Source: JAXDMU01 sp963762435
GTDB lineage: Bacteria > Pseudomonadota > Alphaproteobacteria > ATCC43930 > CGMCC-115725
Direction of reading: 5' to 3'
Length of the DNA stretch: 64,000 nt
Assembly (NCBI GenBank): GCA_963762435.1
Contig: CAVXLN010000040.1
Coordinates: forward strand, 62,001 to 126,000
Part shown: in pieces, positions 38,508 through 48,013 of the stretch
Numbering within the stretch: position 1 is the first letter of the stretch
Layout: each line of letters starts with the position of its first letter
Position numbers and translations under genes: made by a program
The notes under the pieces: model-generated
Databases searched by the model: none
What the model was told of the DNA's origin: nothing
The model's input: the letters and a program-made list of their open reading frames with translations, nothing else

Positions 38508-40064
38508 GCCGTCGTCGCCGGCTTGAACAGAGCGGCCAGGGCAGCCCCGTTGGGTGATCCCAGGCCCGTGCAGGCGTCCCAGCCGATGCCGGCGGTATAG
38601 CCGGGCGTGCCGGAGACGGCGTTGTTGCCGACGGTGATGTCCCTTAGCGCCGAGGGGTTGGCATAGAGCGTCGGGTTGATGAAACCGACATGCTGCCCTG
38701 CCGTCTCGTTGAGAAGCGCGATGAGGGCGGCCCAGAGCGGGGCTACGTCGCTGGTGCCGCCGAACACCTCCTGCTGACCGTCGACCAGGATGCGGTAGCC
38801 GGTCGCGGGATCGGCGACGCCCGACACGTCCGGCACGCCGCGCCCGACATGGGCGCCGGGATTGACCGAGGGCGGCACTTTGGCGTTGGCCTGCCAGGAG
38901 GGGAGCGCGAAGACATCGCTGACGCCGCCGCCGGTGGCGCCGCCATTCGAACTCGTTCCACACCGTCTCCTTGAGGATCGCGCCGTTCGAGACCTGGAGG
39001 TTGGTGCCGCCGCAGGCGAGCACATGCGGGCTCGAGGCCGGGAAATCGACATGCGCCTTGCCGTCCGTGACACCGTCGGCCGAGCCATTGTCGCCGGCCG
39101 CGACCGTGACCGTGATGCCGAGAGCTGCGGCCGCCTGGAACACCTGGTCCATCGCATTCATGGCCTGCTGAGTCCATTGGGACTCGGCGGAACCCCAGCT
39201 TATCGAGATGACCGAGGGCTTGTTGGTCTTGTCATGGATCGCCTGGCTGATCGCATCGACGAAGCCGGCATCCGTGTTGGGCGTGAAATAGACGGCAAAG
39301 CGCGCGCCCGGTGCGGCCGCGGCCGCGACCTCGATATCGAGAACGACCTCGCCATCGGCACTGTTCGGGCTGCCCGCCGGCTTGTTCTTGGCCTTGTCGA
39401 CGCCGACGGCGACGACCGCGGGTGAGATGTTGAGCGGCTTGAAGTAGTTGTGGAGATCGGTGGTCTTGTAGCCGCCGCCGAGCTCGATGATGCCGACGCA
39501 TTGGCCGGCACCGGTCGCCTTGGGGAAATTGTAGAAGCCCGCCACCTGCTGGCCGGTGAAGCCGTTCACATCGGTGCCGGCATGCGGGGCGACAGTGCGG
39601 CGGAGGCGATGCGACACGGCCTGCGGCCGCGTGTCGAGACCGAGGATCGCGGTGACGATACCATCGAGCTCGGATCCCACCGTCAGCACGCCGCTGCGGA
39701 CGCGATGCGTGGCGCCATCATCGGTCTCGACATGCTCGAGTTGCGCCTCGAAGGCGTCGTGGAAGGCGGCGGCGGGGCCGGTCAGCACCATGCGGCGGCG
39801 CGCCACGTCGGCCTCGGCGACGCTGAGGCCATGGGCCTGGGCGTAAGCCGTGACCTTGGCGATATCCGCGGGATCGGCGCCATGTTGGGCCGCGAGCTCT
39901 TCATGGGTCAGGCGGACTGTGCCGGCCGCCGGCAGGGGCGCGCGGCGGCGCAGATAAAGGCTCGCCTCGATAGTCTCCGTGTCCGGAACAGGCCCGACAT
40001 GGCGGCCTGTCGTCATCGGCTTTCTTTCGCTGCCCGGAATAGTTTTGCGTGAATTTCCAGCCAT
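38504..40064 (-). CDS. S53 family (kumamolisin-type) serine peptidase, broken by a +1 frameshift
   Basis: The prodomain occupies about residues 20-175 (EASLYLRRRAPLPAAGTVRL, VEADVARRRMVLTG). The catalytic domain begins near YNFPKATGAGQC, with the Glu/Asp pair in GEVVLDIEVAAAAAPG, the oxyanion Asp in VAAGDNGSADG and, after the break, the catalytic Ser in VFGGTSDVAPLWAAL. The frame slips by one base at 38950-38951 (WNE then SNGGATGGGVSD). There is no obvious signal peptide, so export is unclear. S53 enzymes work at low pH. One extra T restores the frame, so the gene is probably intact in vivo. Confidence 0.9.
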
Positions 40065-40249
40065 GAATCTCTCCCTAAGGATGACCGGCCGCCATCAAGA
40101 GGCGACGATTTGCCGCCAGCTACGTTTGGTAGCGGGTGGCGAAAGATTCTCGCCAAAGCGCAGAAATTGACACTGTTATCCTAGCGCCGAATACCGGCGA
40201 TCGGAAGTGAATTTCAATAAATTGTCCTGAAACCCCGGCGATCTATTCT
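40065..40249. other. Leader region of the S53 peptidase gene
   Basis: The 185 bp between malQ and the peptidase gene (both minus strand) should contain the peptidase promoter. It is less GC-rich than its flanks. I see no clear hairpin, repeat or binding site in it. Confidence 0.3.
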
Positions 40250-42268
40250 TCAGCGGCGGCCCTGAGCGCGGATCGCCGCGATGATTGAGGCGACCAGAGG
40301 ATCGGACGCCAACCCGGCGACCGGCCGGGCCGAGCGGTGGCGCCAATTGGGATGCTCGTGCACCGTGCCGGGCAGGTTGATCTGGATCGATTCCGCGAAG
40401 AGATCCGGCAGGTTGATCATCATGAGCGCGGCGGGCGTGCGGGCCAGGAAGGCCTGGGCGGCGGCGATCAGCCGGCCGAGCTCGATCTCGTCGAGGGCTG
40501 CCGCGGCCGGGAAATCGCTCGGCACCAGCCCTTGATCCGAAAGGGCCGAGATGAGGAGCGCCCGCTCGTTCTGGCGCTCGACGAGTTCCTCTTCGAGCGA
40601 GGCGGCGAAGAGCAGCTTGAGCCCGTCGCGCATCACGATGTCGTTGCCGCGCCACCACGATATGAAGCTCGGCAGATCGTGGGTCCCGGATGTGGCCAGC
40701 GCCAGGGCCGGATAGGTCTCGGGCCGGCGATAGAGCCCGTTTTCCCAGCGTTCGAAGATCAGGACGCGATAGGAGAGGATGTTGGCCTCGGCGAGCCGGT
40801 CGCGGAAGCCGTCGGGTACGGTGCCGAGATCCTCGCCGATGACGAGGCAGCGATTGCGCCGGCTTTCGAGCGCCACGATGCCGATGAGATCCTCGAAGGG
40901 ATAGCGCACATAGGCGCCTTCCTTGGCCGGTGCGCCCCGTGGGATCCAATAGAGCCGCGCCAGCCCCATGACATGGTCGATCCGGAGCAGCCGCGACTGG
41001 CGCATATTGGCGCGCAATGCGGCAATGAAGGGGGCATAGCCCGCTTCGACCAGCGCCACCGGATGGGGCGGCGGCATGCCCCAATCCTGGCCTGCGGGCG
41101 TGAAGCCGTCCGGCGGCGCGCCGAAGCGGGCGCCGATCGCGTAGCAGCGCTGATCGGCCCAGGCATCCGCACCATGCGGGCTGACGCCGACGGCGAGATC
41201 GCCATAGAAGCCCGCCGCCTCGTCCCGATCGGCGAGCGGGGCGGAAGCGGCCGCCAGCTGGCGCACGGCCTGCCATTGCAGCCAGGCATGGAAGCGGATC
41301 CGGTCGGCCTCGGCGGCGCGGAATTGGGCGATGCCGGGGGCGTCGGGGCTGCGGAGGTCGGCCGGCCAGTCATGCCAATCGAGACCCGGATGCGTCTCGG
41401 CCAGGGCCGAAAAGAGCGCGAAACGGTCGAGCCGGTCGCCCTCGCGGACGCAGAAGGCATCGAAGCCGGGATCGCCCCCGAAACGGCGATAGAGCGTCTC
41501 GAGGACGGCACGCTTATGGGTCCAGACGGCGCCATAGTCGATCGTGGTGCCGCAGGTCGGGTCGGCGGGCACGGCGCCGAGGTCGATGGCGCGTGGATCG
41601 AGATGGATCGGGTTGAGATAGAGCCGGCTCGACGGCCAATAGGGGTTTGCCTGTTCCGGATCGGCCGGCGCCAACGCATGGAGCGGGTTGATGCCGATGG
41701 TGAGCGCGCCCAGCACGGCCGCCTCATTGGCCAGCGTCTTGAGGTCGGTGAAATCGCCGATGCCGTCACCGCCGTCGCGGCTTAGGGAGAAGAGCGAGCA
41801 GGCGATGCCCCAGCGGCGCTCGCCGCGCTCGAGCCAGGGCGGCAGATAGGCTGAGCCCGGCGTCGCGATGAGCGGTGCCTCGGATCCTGCGACCTCAAGC
41901 CGGTGATATCCCGTCGGCAGATCGGCCGGGAGCATCAGGGCCTTGGCCTCGAGCCGGCCCGACAGCGTGCCGCCTTCTTCCAACGAGATCCGCCATTCGG
42001 CACCATCCGGCGCCTGGGGCAGCGGCAGCAGGCGGCCGGGCCGGGTTACGATGACGGGCGGCAGCGGCCGTGCCTCGGTCAAATCGCGCAGCCGGGCGAG
42101 CGAGCGGACGATGCCGGCATCGCTGTCGGCTTCGAAACCCATGGCGGTCAGGATCGCGCGCGCCGTCTCGGGCGTGGTGGGGCGGACGATGCCGCCGGTG
42201 TCGCGATAGGCGGGCTCGATGCCGGCCGCGGATGCCAGATGCTCGAGTGCTGCGTCCGTCCCGCTCAT
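40250..42268 (-). CDS. malQ: 4-alpha-glucanotransferase
   Basis: A 672-residue GH77 enzyme. Recognisable features include the aromatic start region SLFSLSRDGGDGIGDFTDL, YWPSSRLYLNPIHLDPR and the GH77-type catalytic blocks LLRIDHVMGLARLYWIPRG (nucleophile region with R-x-D) and CLVIGEDLGTVPDGFRD (acid/base region). GH77 disproportionates maltodextrins. The N-terminal 150 residues form the extra domain common in bacterial MalQ. No other glycogen gene is near. Confidence 0.95.
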   Translation of the reverse strand: MSGTDAALEHLASAAGIEPAYRDTGGIVRPTTPETARAILTAMGFEADSDAGIVRSLARLRDLTEARPLPPVIVTRPGRLLPLPQAPDGAEWRISLEEGGTLSGRLEAKALMLPADLPTGYHRLEVAGSEAPLIATPGSAYLPPWLERGERRWGIACSLFSLSRDGGDGIGDFTDLKTLANEAAVLGALTIGINPLHALAPADPEQANPYWPSSRLYLNPIHLDPRAIDLGAVPADPTCGTTIDYGAVWTHKRAVLETLYRRFGGDPGFDAFCVREGDRLDRFALFSALAETHPGLDWHDWPADLRSPDAPGIAQFRAAEADRIRFHAWLQWQAVRQLAAASAPLADRDEAAGFYGDLAVGVSPHGADAWADQRCYAIGARFGAPPDGFTPAGQDWGMPPPHPVALVEAGYAPFIAALRANMRQSRLLRIDHVMGLARLYWIPRGAPAKEGAYVRYPFEDLIGIVALESRRNRCLVIGEDLGTVPDGFRDRLAEANILSYRVLIFERWENGLYRRPETYPALALATSGTHDLPSFISWWRGNDIVMRDGLKLLFAASLEEELVERQNERALLISALSDQGLVPSDFPAAAALDEIELGRLIAAAQAFLARTPAALMMINLPDLFAESIQINLPGTVHEHPNWRHRSARPVAGLASDPLVASIIAAIRAQGRR

Positions 42269-42372
42269 GCGCCTCTCCGCAAAAGGCGACCAGAGTGCCG
42301 CTCGGAAGGTTTACGCTTGGTTGGCGCCCTCGGCCTCTTTCCTTTTGCGGCGCAACACGGGAAAGTGACATC

Positions 42373-42984
42373 ATGCGTCCGGTCATCATCATTCTCGCGG
42401 GCGGCCGCGCCACCCGGATGGGCGGCGGCGACAAGCCGCTGATCCCGTTCGACGGCACGACCCTGATGGGCCGCATGCTCGACCGGCTGGCGGGGCAGGG
42501 GGCCGCGATCGCGATCAATGCCAATGGCGATCCCGCACGCTATGCCGAATTCGGCCTGCCCGTGGTGGCGGATTCGGTGCCGGGCTGGCCCGGGCCGCTG
42601 GCCGGCGTGCTGGCCGGCATGGAATGGGCCGATGCCGAGTATCCAGAGGCGGACGACATCGTCAGCGTGCCGGGCGACACGCCCTTCGTGCCATGCGATC
42701 TGGTCGAACGGCTGGTCGAGGGCAGGGGTGGCGCGCAGATTGCCGTGGCGCAATCGGCCGCACGCCGGCATCCGGTGGCCGCCCTCTGGCCGCTCAAGCT
42801 GCAAGGGGCCTTGCGCCGGGCGATCACCCGCGACGGCGCGCGCCGGGTCGAGCAATGGCAGGCGCTCCATCGGGTCGCATCGGTCGAGTTTTCGGGTGAC
42901 TCGGTCGATCCTTTCTTCAATGTCAATTACCCGGAAGATCTCGAAGCGGCGGAGCGGCTGGCCCGGGCGCACCCGGAGGTGTAA
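42373..42984 (+). CDS. mobA: Molybdenum cofactor guanylyltransferase
   Basis: A 203-residue protein starting MRPVIIILAGGRATRMGGGDK, which is the MobA nucleotide-binding LAGGxSxRMGxxDK motif. GPLAGVLAGMEWAD and SVPGDTPFVPCDLVERL follow in the expected order. MobA links GMP to molybdopterin for bis-MGD enzymes, whereas CO dehydrogenase-type enzymes need the CMP form, so it may serve other molybdoenzymes. The gap to the malQ start holds about 100 bp and no riboswitch-like fold that I can see. Confidence 0.93.
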   Translation: MRPVIIILAGGRATRMGGGDKPLIPFDGTTLMGRMLDRLAGQGAAIAINANGDPARYAEFGLPVVADSVPGWPGPLAGVLAGMEWADAEYPEADDIVSVPGDTPFVPCDLVERLVEGRGGAQIAVAQSAARRHPVAALWPLKLQGALRRAITRDGARRVEQWQALHRVASVEFSGDSVDPFFNVNYPEDLEAAERLARAHPEV

Positions 42985-43007
42985 AGGGCCAGCCGCTCCA
43001 GCTTTCA

Positions 43008-44213
43008 TCAATTGTGCTTCGCCAGCTCCAGCCGGGCGATCTGGTCGCGATGGACCTCGTCCGGCCCGTCGGCGAGGCGGAGCGTGCGGGCATGGGCATA
43101 GGCGGAGGCCAGGCCGAAATCCTCCGACACGCCGCCGGCGCCATGGACCTGCAGTGCCCAATCGATCACCTGGCAGGCCATCTTGGGGGCTGCCACCTTG
43201 ATCATGGCGATGTCCATGCGCGCCGCCTTGTTGCCGACCGTGTCCATCATATAGGCGGCCTTCAAGGTCAGGAGCCGCGCCTGGTCGATCAGCATGCGCG
43301 AGTCGGCGATGCGCTCGCGCGTCACGCCCTGCTCGGCGACGGTCTTGCCGAAGGCGAAGCGCGACTTGGCGCGGCAGCACATCTTCTCGAGTGCCCGCTC
43401 GGCGACGCCGATGGTGCGCATGCAGTGATGGATGCGGCCGGGCCCGAGGCGGCCCTGCGCGATCTCGAAGCCGCGGCCTTCGCCCAGGAGGATGTTGGTC
43501 GCGGGCACCCGGACATTGTCGAACACCACCTCGCCATGGCCGTGCGGCGCGTCGTCATAGCCGAACACCGGCAGCATGCGCTTCACATGCACGCCTTCAG
43601 TGTCGCGCGGCACCAGGATCATCGATTGCTGGCGATAGCGGTCGGGGTTCTGCTTGTCGGTCTTGCCCATCAAGATCAGGATCTTGCAGCGCGGATCGCC
43701 GATGCCCGAGGTCCACCATTTCCGGCCGTTGATGACGTACTCATTGCCGTCGAGCTTGATCTCGGTCTCGATATTGGTGGCATCCGAGGAGGCGACCGCC
43801 GGCTCGGTCATGGCGAAGGCCGAGCGGATCTTGCCGGCGAGCAGCGGCCGGAGCCACTCCTCCTTGTGCTCGGGCGTGCCGTAGCGCTCCAGCACTTCCA
43901 TATTGCCGGTGTCGGGGGCCGAGCAGTTGAACACCTCGGACGCCATGCCGGAGCGGCCCATGATCTCGCACAGCGGGGCATATTCGAGGTTGGTGAGGCC
44001 GGCGCCGCGCTCGCTCTCCGGCAGGAACAGGTTCCAGAGGCCGACTTCCTGCGCCTTCGCTTTCAGCTCCTCGACGATGGCGGTCGGCTGCCAGCGGTCG
44101 CCCTCGGCGATCTCGGCATGGAAGCGCGCCTCGTTCGGGTAGATATGCTCGTCCATGAAGGCGGTGAGGCGCGCTTGCAGCCCCTTGACCTTGGGCGAAT
44201 ATTCGAAATCCAT
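43008..44213 (-). CDS. Acyl-CoA dehydrogenase (ACAD10/11-like)
   Basis: A 401-residue protein starting MDFEYSPKVKGLQARLTAFM. It shows the usual acyl-CoA dehydrogenase blocks: FAMTEPAVASSDATNIE, NGRKWWTSGIGDPRC, the FAD/substrate region RFAFGKTVAEQGVTRERIAD and a C-terminal ALQVHGAGGVSEDFGLASAY. The ending KHN and the WWTSG pattern fit ACAD10/11-like bacterial members. It should oxidise an acyl-CoA with FAD. It lies far from the thiolase gene and is oriented alone. Confidence 0.92.
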   Translation of the reverse strand: MDFEYSPKVKGLQARLTAFMDEHIYPNEARFHAEIAEGDRWQPTAIVEELKAKAQEVGLWNLFLPESERGAGLTNLEYAPLCEIMGRSGMASEVFNCSAPDTGNMEVLERYGTPEHKEEWLRPLLAGKIRSAFAMTEPAVASSDATNIETEIKLDGNEYVINGRKWWTSGIGDPRCKILILMGKTDKQNPDRYRQQSMILVPRDTEGVHVKRMLPVFGYDDAPHGHGEVVFDNVRVPATNILLGEGRGFEIAQGRLGPGRIHHCMRTIGVAERALEKMCCRAKSRFAFGKTVAEQGVTRERIADSRMLIDQARLLTLKAAYMMDTVGNKAARMDIAMIKVAAPKMACQVIDWALQVHGAGGVSEDFGLASAYAHARTLRLADGPDEVHRDQIARLELAKHN

Positions 44214-44331
44214 GTTCCGCTCCCTGAGATTCTCTCGCCCGCGCCGATCGCGGGCCTGCGTTCAGCTCTCCTGTCCGCACAAGCTAGCAGAGCCGGCGTG
44301 ACGGCTGAAAGCGATCTTCAGGGGCGGTGTG

Positions 44332-44532
44332 TCACGGTTGTGGGAGGCTTGAGGAAAAGTCGGCGCAGAAGCTGTCGGCCGTGAGATAGCGGTCGTGGCG
44401 GCCGCAAAGCCCGTCATCGGACCGGACGGACGCCCAGGCCGAGCTCAGGCTCGGCAGGCCTTTATAGGCCGCCTCGAGAAAGGCCGGGTCATTGCGGAAA
44501 TGGCGGCAATCCCGGCATTGCGGCGCGCTCAT
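44332..44532 (-). CDS. Small cysteine-containing protein coupled to the YeiH-type exporter
   Basis: A 66-residue protein starting MSAPQCRDCRHFRNDPAFLE. It has Cys-x2-Cys at residues 6 and 9 and further cysteines in LCGRHDRY and SFCADF, which suggests one metal site of zinc or iron-sulfur type. Its ATG overlaps the TGA of the exporter gene by four bases (ATGA), so it is translated directly after it. No named family is recognised. The 117 bp between its stop and the acyl-CoA dehydrogenase start are non-coding. Confidence 0.75.
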   Translation of the reverse strand: MSAPQCRDCRHFRNDPAFLEAAYKGLPSLSSAWASVRSDDGLCGRHDRYLTADSFCADFSSSLPQP

Positions 44533-45359
44533 GGCGCCAGATTCGCCCAATGCTCGGCGAAGACCCAGGCCGAGAGGATGAGGCCCAGCACGACATTGAC
44601 CACGACACCGGCGCTGAAGGCCAGGAACGGCTTGGCGCCGGCCGTGGCCGCCACCGCGATCGCGGCCGAGACGCCGCAGACCGCGCCGCCGACGCCGAGG
44701 GTGGCGGCCGGCCGCCGGTCGAGCCCGAGGCGCTTGGCGGTAAAATAGATGACCGAGAATGTCGCGAGCGAGACGATCGAGGCTTGCAGGATCGCGATCG
44801 GTCCGGCCCAGAGGATGAGCGTGAAGGGCAGCGTGGCGCCCAGCAGCACGATGCTGATCTTGACGTAGAATTCGACGCGAAATCCGGCATCGAGCCAGCG
44901 CGGCAAGCCCACGAGGTTGGAGAGGACGAGGCCCAGCGCCAGCGCCACCAGCGGCGGCTCGAGATCGTAATAGATGGCGCGATCCCATTGCCCAGCGGCG
45001 AAGACGATCACCGAGAAGAGGTAGAGCAGCGTGAAGGCCGGCAGGAACTCGCGCGGCTTATGGCCAAGCGCCGTGAGTGCCACCGAGAAACCGGCCGTCC
45101 AGAGCAGGAACTGCACGAGGTAGCGCGGCCAATTGCCGGCGAAGTGGGAGGCCAACTGACTGAACTCGGTCCAGCGCGGCGGCACCACGGCGACCCAGCG
45201 CCAGCTCGTCCCCTTGGCGAACAGGACGAGGCCCACAAGCACGATGCCGAGGCCGAGCCAGATCGCCCACCAATCCTCCTTGAGCCACAGCTCGCGCCAG
45301 CCGGTCGAGGAGGGCGTGCGCCGCTGCACGCTGGTGAAATCGGTCTCGGCGTTGCTCAT
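44529..45359 (-). CDS. YeiH-type putative sulfate exporter, apparently with an internal deletion
   Basis: A 276-residue multi-helix membrane protein. The first part (LKEDWWAIWLGLGIVLVGL, PRWLDAGFRVEFYVKI, LLGATLPFTLILWAG, LGVGGAVCGVSAAIAVAA) matches the N-terminal half of alphaproteobacterial putative sulfate exporters, and the last 35 residues (AKPFLAFSAGVVVNVVLGLI) match, from memory, the extreme C-terminus. Homologues as I recall them are near 490 residues, so about 200 internal residues seem to be missing at about 44640-44665 without a frame change. The deletion hypothesis rests on recall and must be checked by alignment. The gene may be non-functional. Confidence 0.75.
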   Translation of the reverse strand: MSNAETDFTSVQRRTPSSTGWRELWLKEDWWAIWLGLGIVLVGLVLFAKGTSWRWVAVVPPRWTEFSQLASHFAGNWPRYLVQFLLWTAGFSVALTALGHKPREFLPAFTLLYLFSVIVFAAGQWDRAIYYDLEPPLVALALGLVLSNLVGLPRWLDAGFRVEFYVKISIVLLGATLPFTLILWAGPIAILQASIVSLATFSVIYFTAKRLGLDRRPAATLGVGGAVCGVSAAIAVAATAGAKPFLAFSAGVVVNVVLGLILSAWVFAEHWANLAP

Positions 45360-45463
45360 GGCGGGCCCGTTTCACGGGATGGATGGTTGTTTCAGGTTAA
45401 ATATACCGTTTTGAAATGTCAAATATTGATATTTGAACGCGTTGGGTGTGTTGAACAGAATCT

Positions 45464-45596
45464 ATCCCCTCTCCGCCCTTGGGGCGGAGAGGTCGGGTGA
45501 GGTGGGGGCTGCCGGGCCAAGCGGACTGGCGGCGGAGTAAGCGGGACTGCCCCGCCTCACCCCGGCCCTCTCCACCCCGACGGGGTAGAGAGGGAG
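45464..45596. repeat. Paired-hairpin intergenic repeat of the CTCTCC...GGAGAG type
   Basis: Two GC-rich hairpins (45466-45492 with CCTCTCCGCCC and GGGCGGAGAGG; 45566-45594 with CCCTCTCCACCCCG and CGGGGTAGAGAGG) face each other across about 70 bp, with TCGGGTGAGG and CCTCACCCCG as inverted inner sequences. Such elements are widely dispersed in proteobacteria. The right edge runs into the 3' end of the minus-strand gene at 45557-46147. Confidence 0.8.
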
Positions 45597-46147
45597 TTTG
45601 GCCGGCGCGGCGGCGGCTCCGGCGCTTCTCTGCCCTCGTTGATGAACCAGCCCTTGTCCTGCCAGACCGAGAGCTCGACCGGGATGCCGAGCTCGTCGCA
45701 GAGGCCGATGATGACGTCGCCGACCCGGATGGTGAGGAGCTCATCCTCGATATCCGGGTCCATGAGACGCTCGTGCAGATCGGTCAGCAGGCTCTCGGGT
45801 TCCGATGTGGCCTCGACCATCAGGGCGACATCACGGGCGACCTGGTGCTTCTTGGCGCGCAGACGTGTCGTCTCTATCGCGTGATCGCGCTCCTTCGCCT
45901 GACGCTTCTCGGCGCTCTTGGCCTTTACATCGGCAAGCTTCGCCTTGAAGGCCAGCGTCTGACGGATCGAGCGGCTGACACCGGTGAAGGCGAGGCTGAG
46001 ATCGGCGCAGCCGGCATCGCCCGCAGCCGCGATCCGCTCCTTGAGCGTCTTCGCGACCGCAAGCCCAAGCTCGGCCAGCTCTTCGAGGATCTCGCGATCC
46101 CGATCCGTCTCCACCGTCACGCCCTCCTCATCCGTTGTCATGGACAA
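45557..46147 (-). CDS. Hypothetical coiled-coil protein with a repeat-derived C-terminus
   Basis: A 196-residue protein of unknown family. Residues 15-95 are mostly charged helix with coiled-coil character (LEELAELGLAVAKTLKERIA, KAKLADVKAKSAEKRQAKE). A segment from about 120 to 170 has IRVGDVIIGLCDELGIPVEL. The last residues (NSLSTPSGWRGPG) are encoded by the intergenic paired-hairpin repeat (45557-45596). The original stop codon was therefore probably lost when the repeat inserted. The start MSMTTDEEGVTVE is preceded by only a weak ribosome site. Confidence 0.65.
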   Translation of the reverse strand: MSMTTDEEGVTVETDRDREILEELAELGLAVAKTLKERIAAAGDAGCADLSLAFTGVSRSIRQTLAFKAKLADVKAKSAEKRQAKERDHAIETTRLRAKKHQVARDVALMVEATSEPESLLTDLHERLMDPDIEDELLTIRVGDVIIGLCDELGIPVELSVWQDKGWFINEGREAPEPPPRRPNSLSTPSGWRGPG

Positions 46148-46344
46148 AACATGAACAAGATGGTAGGAAAAATCAAGACGGCCTGAGCAGCTTGTGGATA
46201 AGTATCACCGGATTAATAGCGACGGCCATGTTGCCTGAAATTTTAATGCCTATATCCTGGTCCAGATGTTCGCGGATCGTGCGCAAGAGCGCGGGGCAAA
46301 GCGGGTGCGGCTTGGAAGCCCGCGATGCTTCACGGAGACATTGA

Positions 46345-46548
46345 ATGACCACGATGATCGCCGAGCTCTACGACGCGCTCAAGGACGCCGGCGCCTCGGA
46401 GGACAAGGCAAGAAAGGCGGCCGAGACTGTAGCGGCCTATGAAAATCCCTTCGCTCGGATCGACACGGATCTGACCGCGCTCAAATGGGTCACGGGCACG
46501 ACCTTGGCGGCGATGATGTCGCTCGTGGTGAAGGCGTTTCTGGCCTGA
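46345..46548 (+). CDS. Small membrane protein, DUF1640-like
   Basis: A 67-residue protein with a GGAGA site before ATG 46345. The N-terminal half is amphipathic helix (IAELYDALKDAGASEDKARK) and the C-terminus is one hydrophobic segment (WVTGTTLAAMMSLVVKAFLA). The layout resembles DUF1640/coiled-coil small proteins that often lie near mobile or regulatory genes; the match is weak. No function is known. Confidence 0.65.
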   Translation: MTTMIAELYDALKDAGASEDKARKAAETVAAYENPFARIDTDLTALKWVTGTTLAAMMSLVVKAFLA

Positions 46549-46583
46549 TAGCGCGACGGCCATTGTCCTTTTGGGGAAATAAA

Positions 46584-46958
46584 GTGACCAACAGGGTGGT
46601 CGTACGGCATCTGAGCGACGATGCATTTGAGCCCAAAGGGCTGCGAGCTTTCTTCGAATATCGCGATCTCGGCGTCCGGGACGCGACGGCGGGACAGATC
46701 GGCGCCCATGTCATCCGCGCCCGGCCCGGAACGGACGCGAAGCCGGAATGGCACCGGCATGATCTCGGCTTCCAGATGGTCTATGTGCTGCAAGGCTGGG
46801 TGCGCTTCGAATATGAGGGCACCGGTGAGGTGCTGTTGAAGGCGGGGTCTTCGGTCTACCAGCCGCCCGGCATCCGCCATCGGGAGATCGAGCACTCCGC
46901 CGATCTGGAATTGCTGGAGATCACGGCACCGGCCGCGTTCGAGACGCACGAAGGGTAG
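46584..46958 (+). CDS. Cupin domain protein
   Basis: A 124-residue protein starting at GTG 46584 with a GGGGA site before it. The cupin motif is EWHRHDLGFQMVYVLQGWVR, with metal-binding His residues in HRHD, followed by YQPPGIRHREIEHSADLELLE as the second cupin motif with the last histidine. Small single-domain cupins have diverse roles (isomerase, dioxygenase, sensing), so the function is open. It lies 35 bp after the small membrane protein gene. Confidence 0.85.
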   Translation: MTNRVVVRHLSDDAFEPKGLRAFFEYRDLGVRDATAGQIGAHVIRARPGTDAKPEWHRHDLGFQMVYVLQGWVRFEYEGTGEVLLKAGSSVYQPPGIRHREIEHSADLELLEITAPAAFETHEG

Positions 46959-46989
46959 GTCGGGAAGTTAAGGCTCCCCTTCACCTCAT

Positions 46990-47102
46990 CGTCATCACCG
47001 GGCTTCGTCCCGGTAATCCACGTCGGGCCGACACCTATTTTGCTTGAAGACAATGTTCCCCACGTCGCGACGTGGATGGCCGGGACAAGCACGGCCATGA
47101 CG
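46990..47102. repeat. Inverted paired repeat of the common alphaproteobacterial CCGGG-CCCGG type
   Basis: The unit begins CGTCATCACCGGGC and ends CACGGCCATGACG, so the ends are inverted copies. Hairpins are ACCGGG/CCCGGT (46997-47014), CCACGTCGCGACGTGG (47060-47075, a perfect 16-bp palindrome) and ATGGCCG/CGGCCAT (47076-47099). Sequences of this kind are widely dispersed between genes in Bradyrhizobium, Rhodopseudomonas and relatives. Confidence 0.75.
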
Positions 47103-47137
47103 AAAATTGATGATCTTTCTGCCGCAGCCTCGGTCGC

Positions 47138-47250
47138 CTAGAGCCCGATGCGATCAGGTCGGTTCGACCTGATCGCTGAATCGGTCTCTAATCTATTGAA
47201 TTTAGAGCAGATTCACGCGATCAGATGATTCCATCTGATCGCGATCTGCT

Positions 47251-47254
<4 letters not shown>
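47138..47254. repeat. Inverted paired-hairpin repeat, family X, copy A
   Basis: 117 bp. Left half: TAGAGCCCGAT, stem GCGATCAGGTCG with loop GTT, then TGAATCGGTCTCTA. Right half, an inverted version: TTAGAGCAGAT, TCAC, stem GCGATCAGATG with loop ATTC, then GATCTGCTCTAG. The right end contains, on the minus strand, the TAG stop codon of cysQ at 47251-47253. Two other copies are at 51815-51931 and 59751-59867. Confidence 0.85.
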
Positions 47255-48012
<758 letters not shown>

Positions 48013-48013
48013 C

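Noticed and set aside
46193..46201. A perfect DnaA box (TGTGGATAA) before the 67-residue gene, with near matches at 22913 and 25749
   Set aside because: A lone box with no cluster, no AT-rich unwinding region and no dnaA or dnaN nearby is not an origin.
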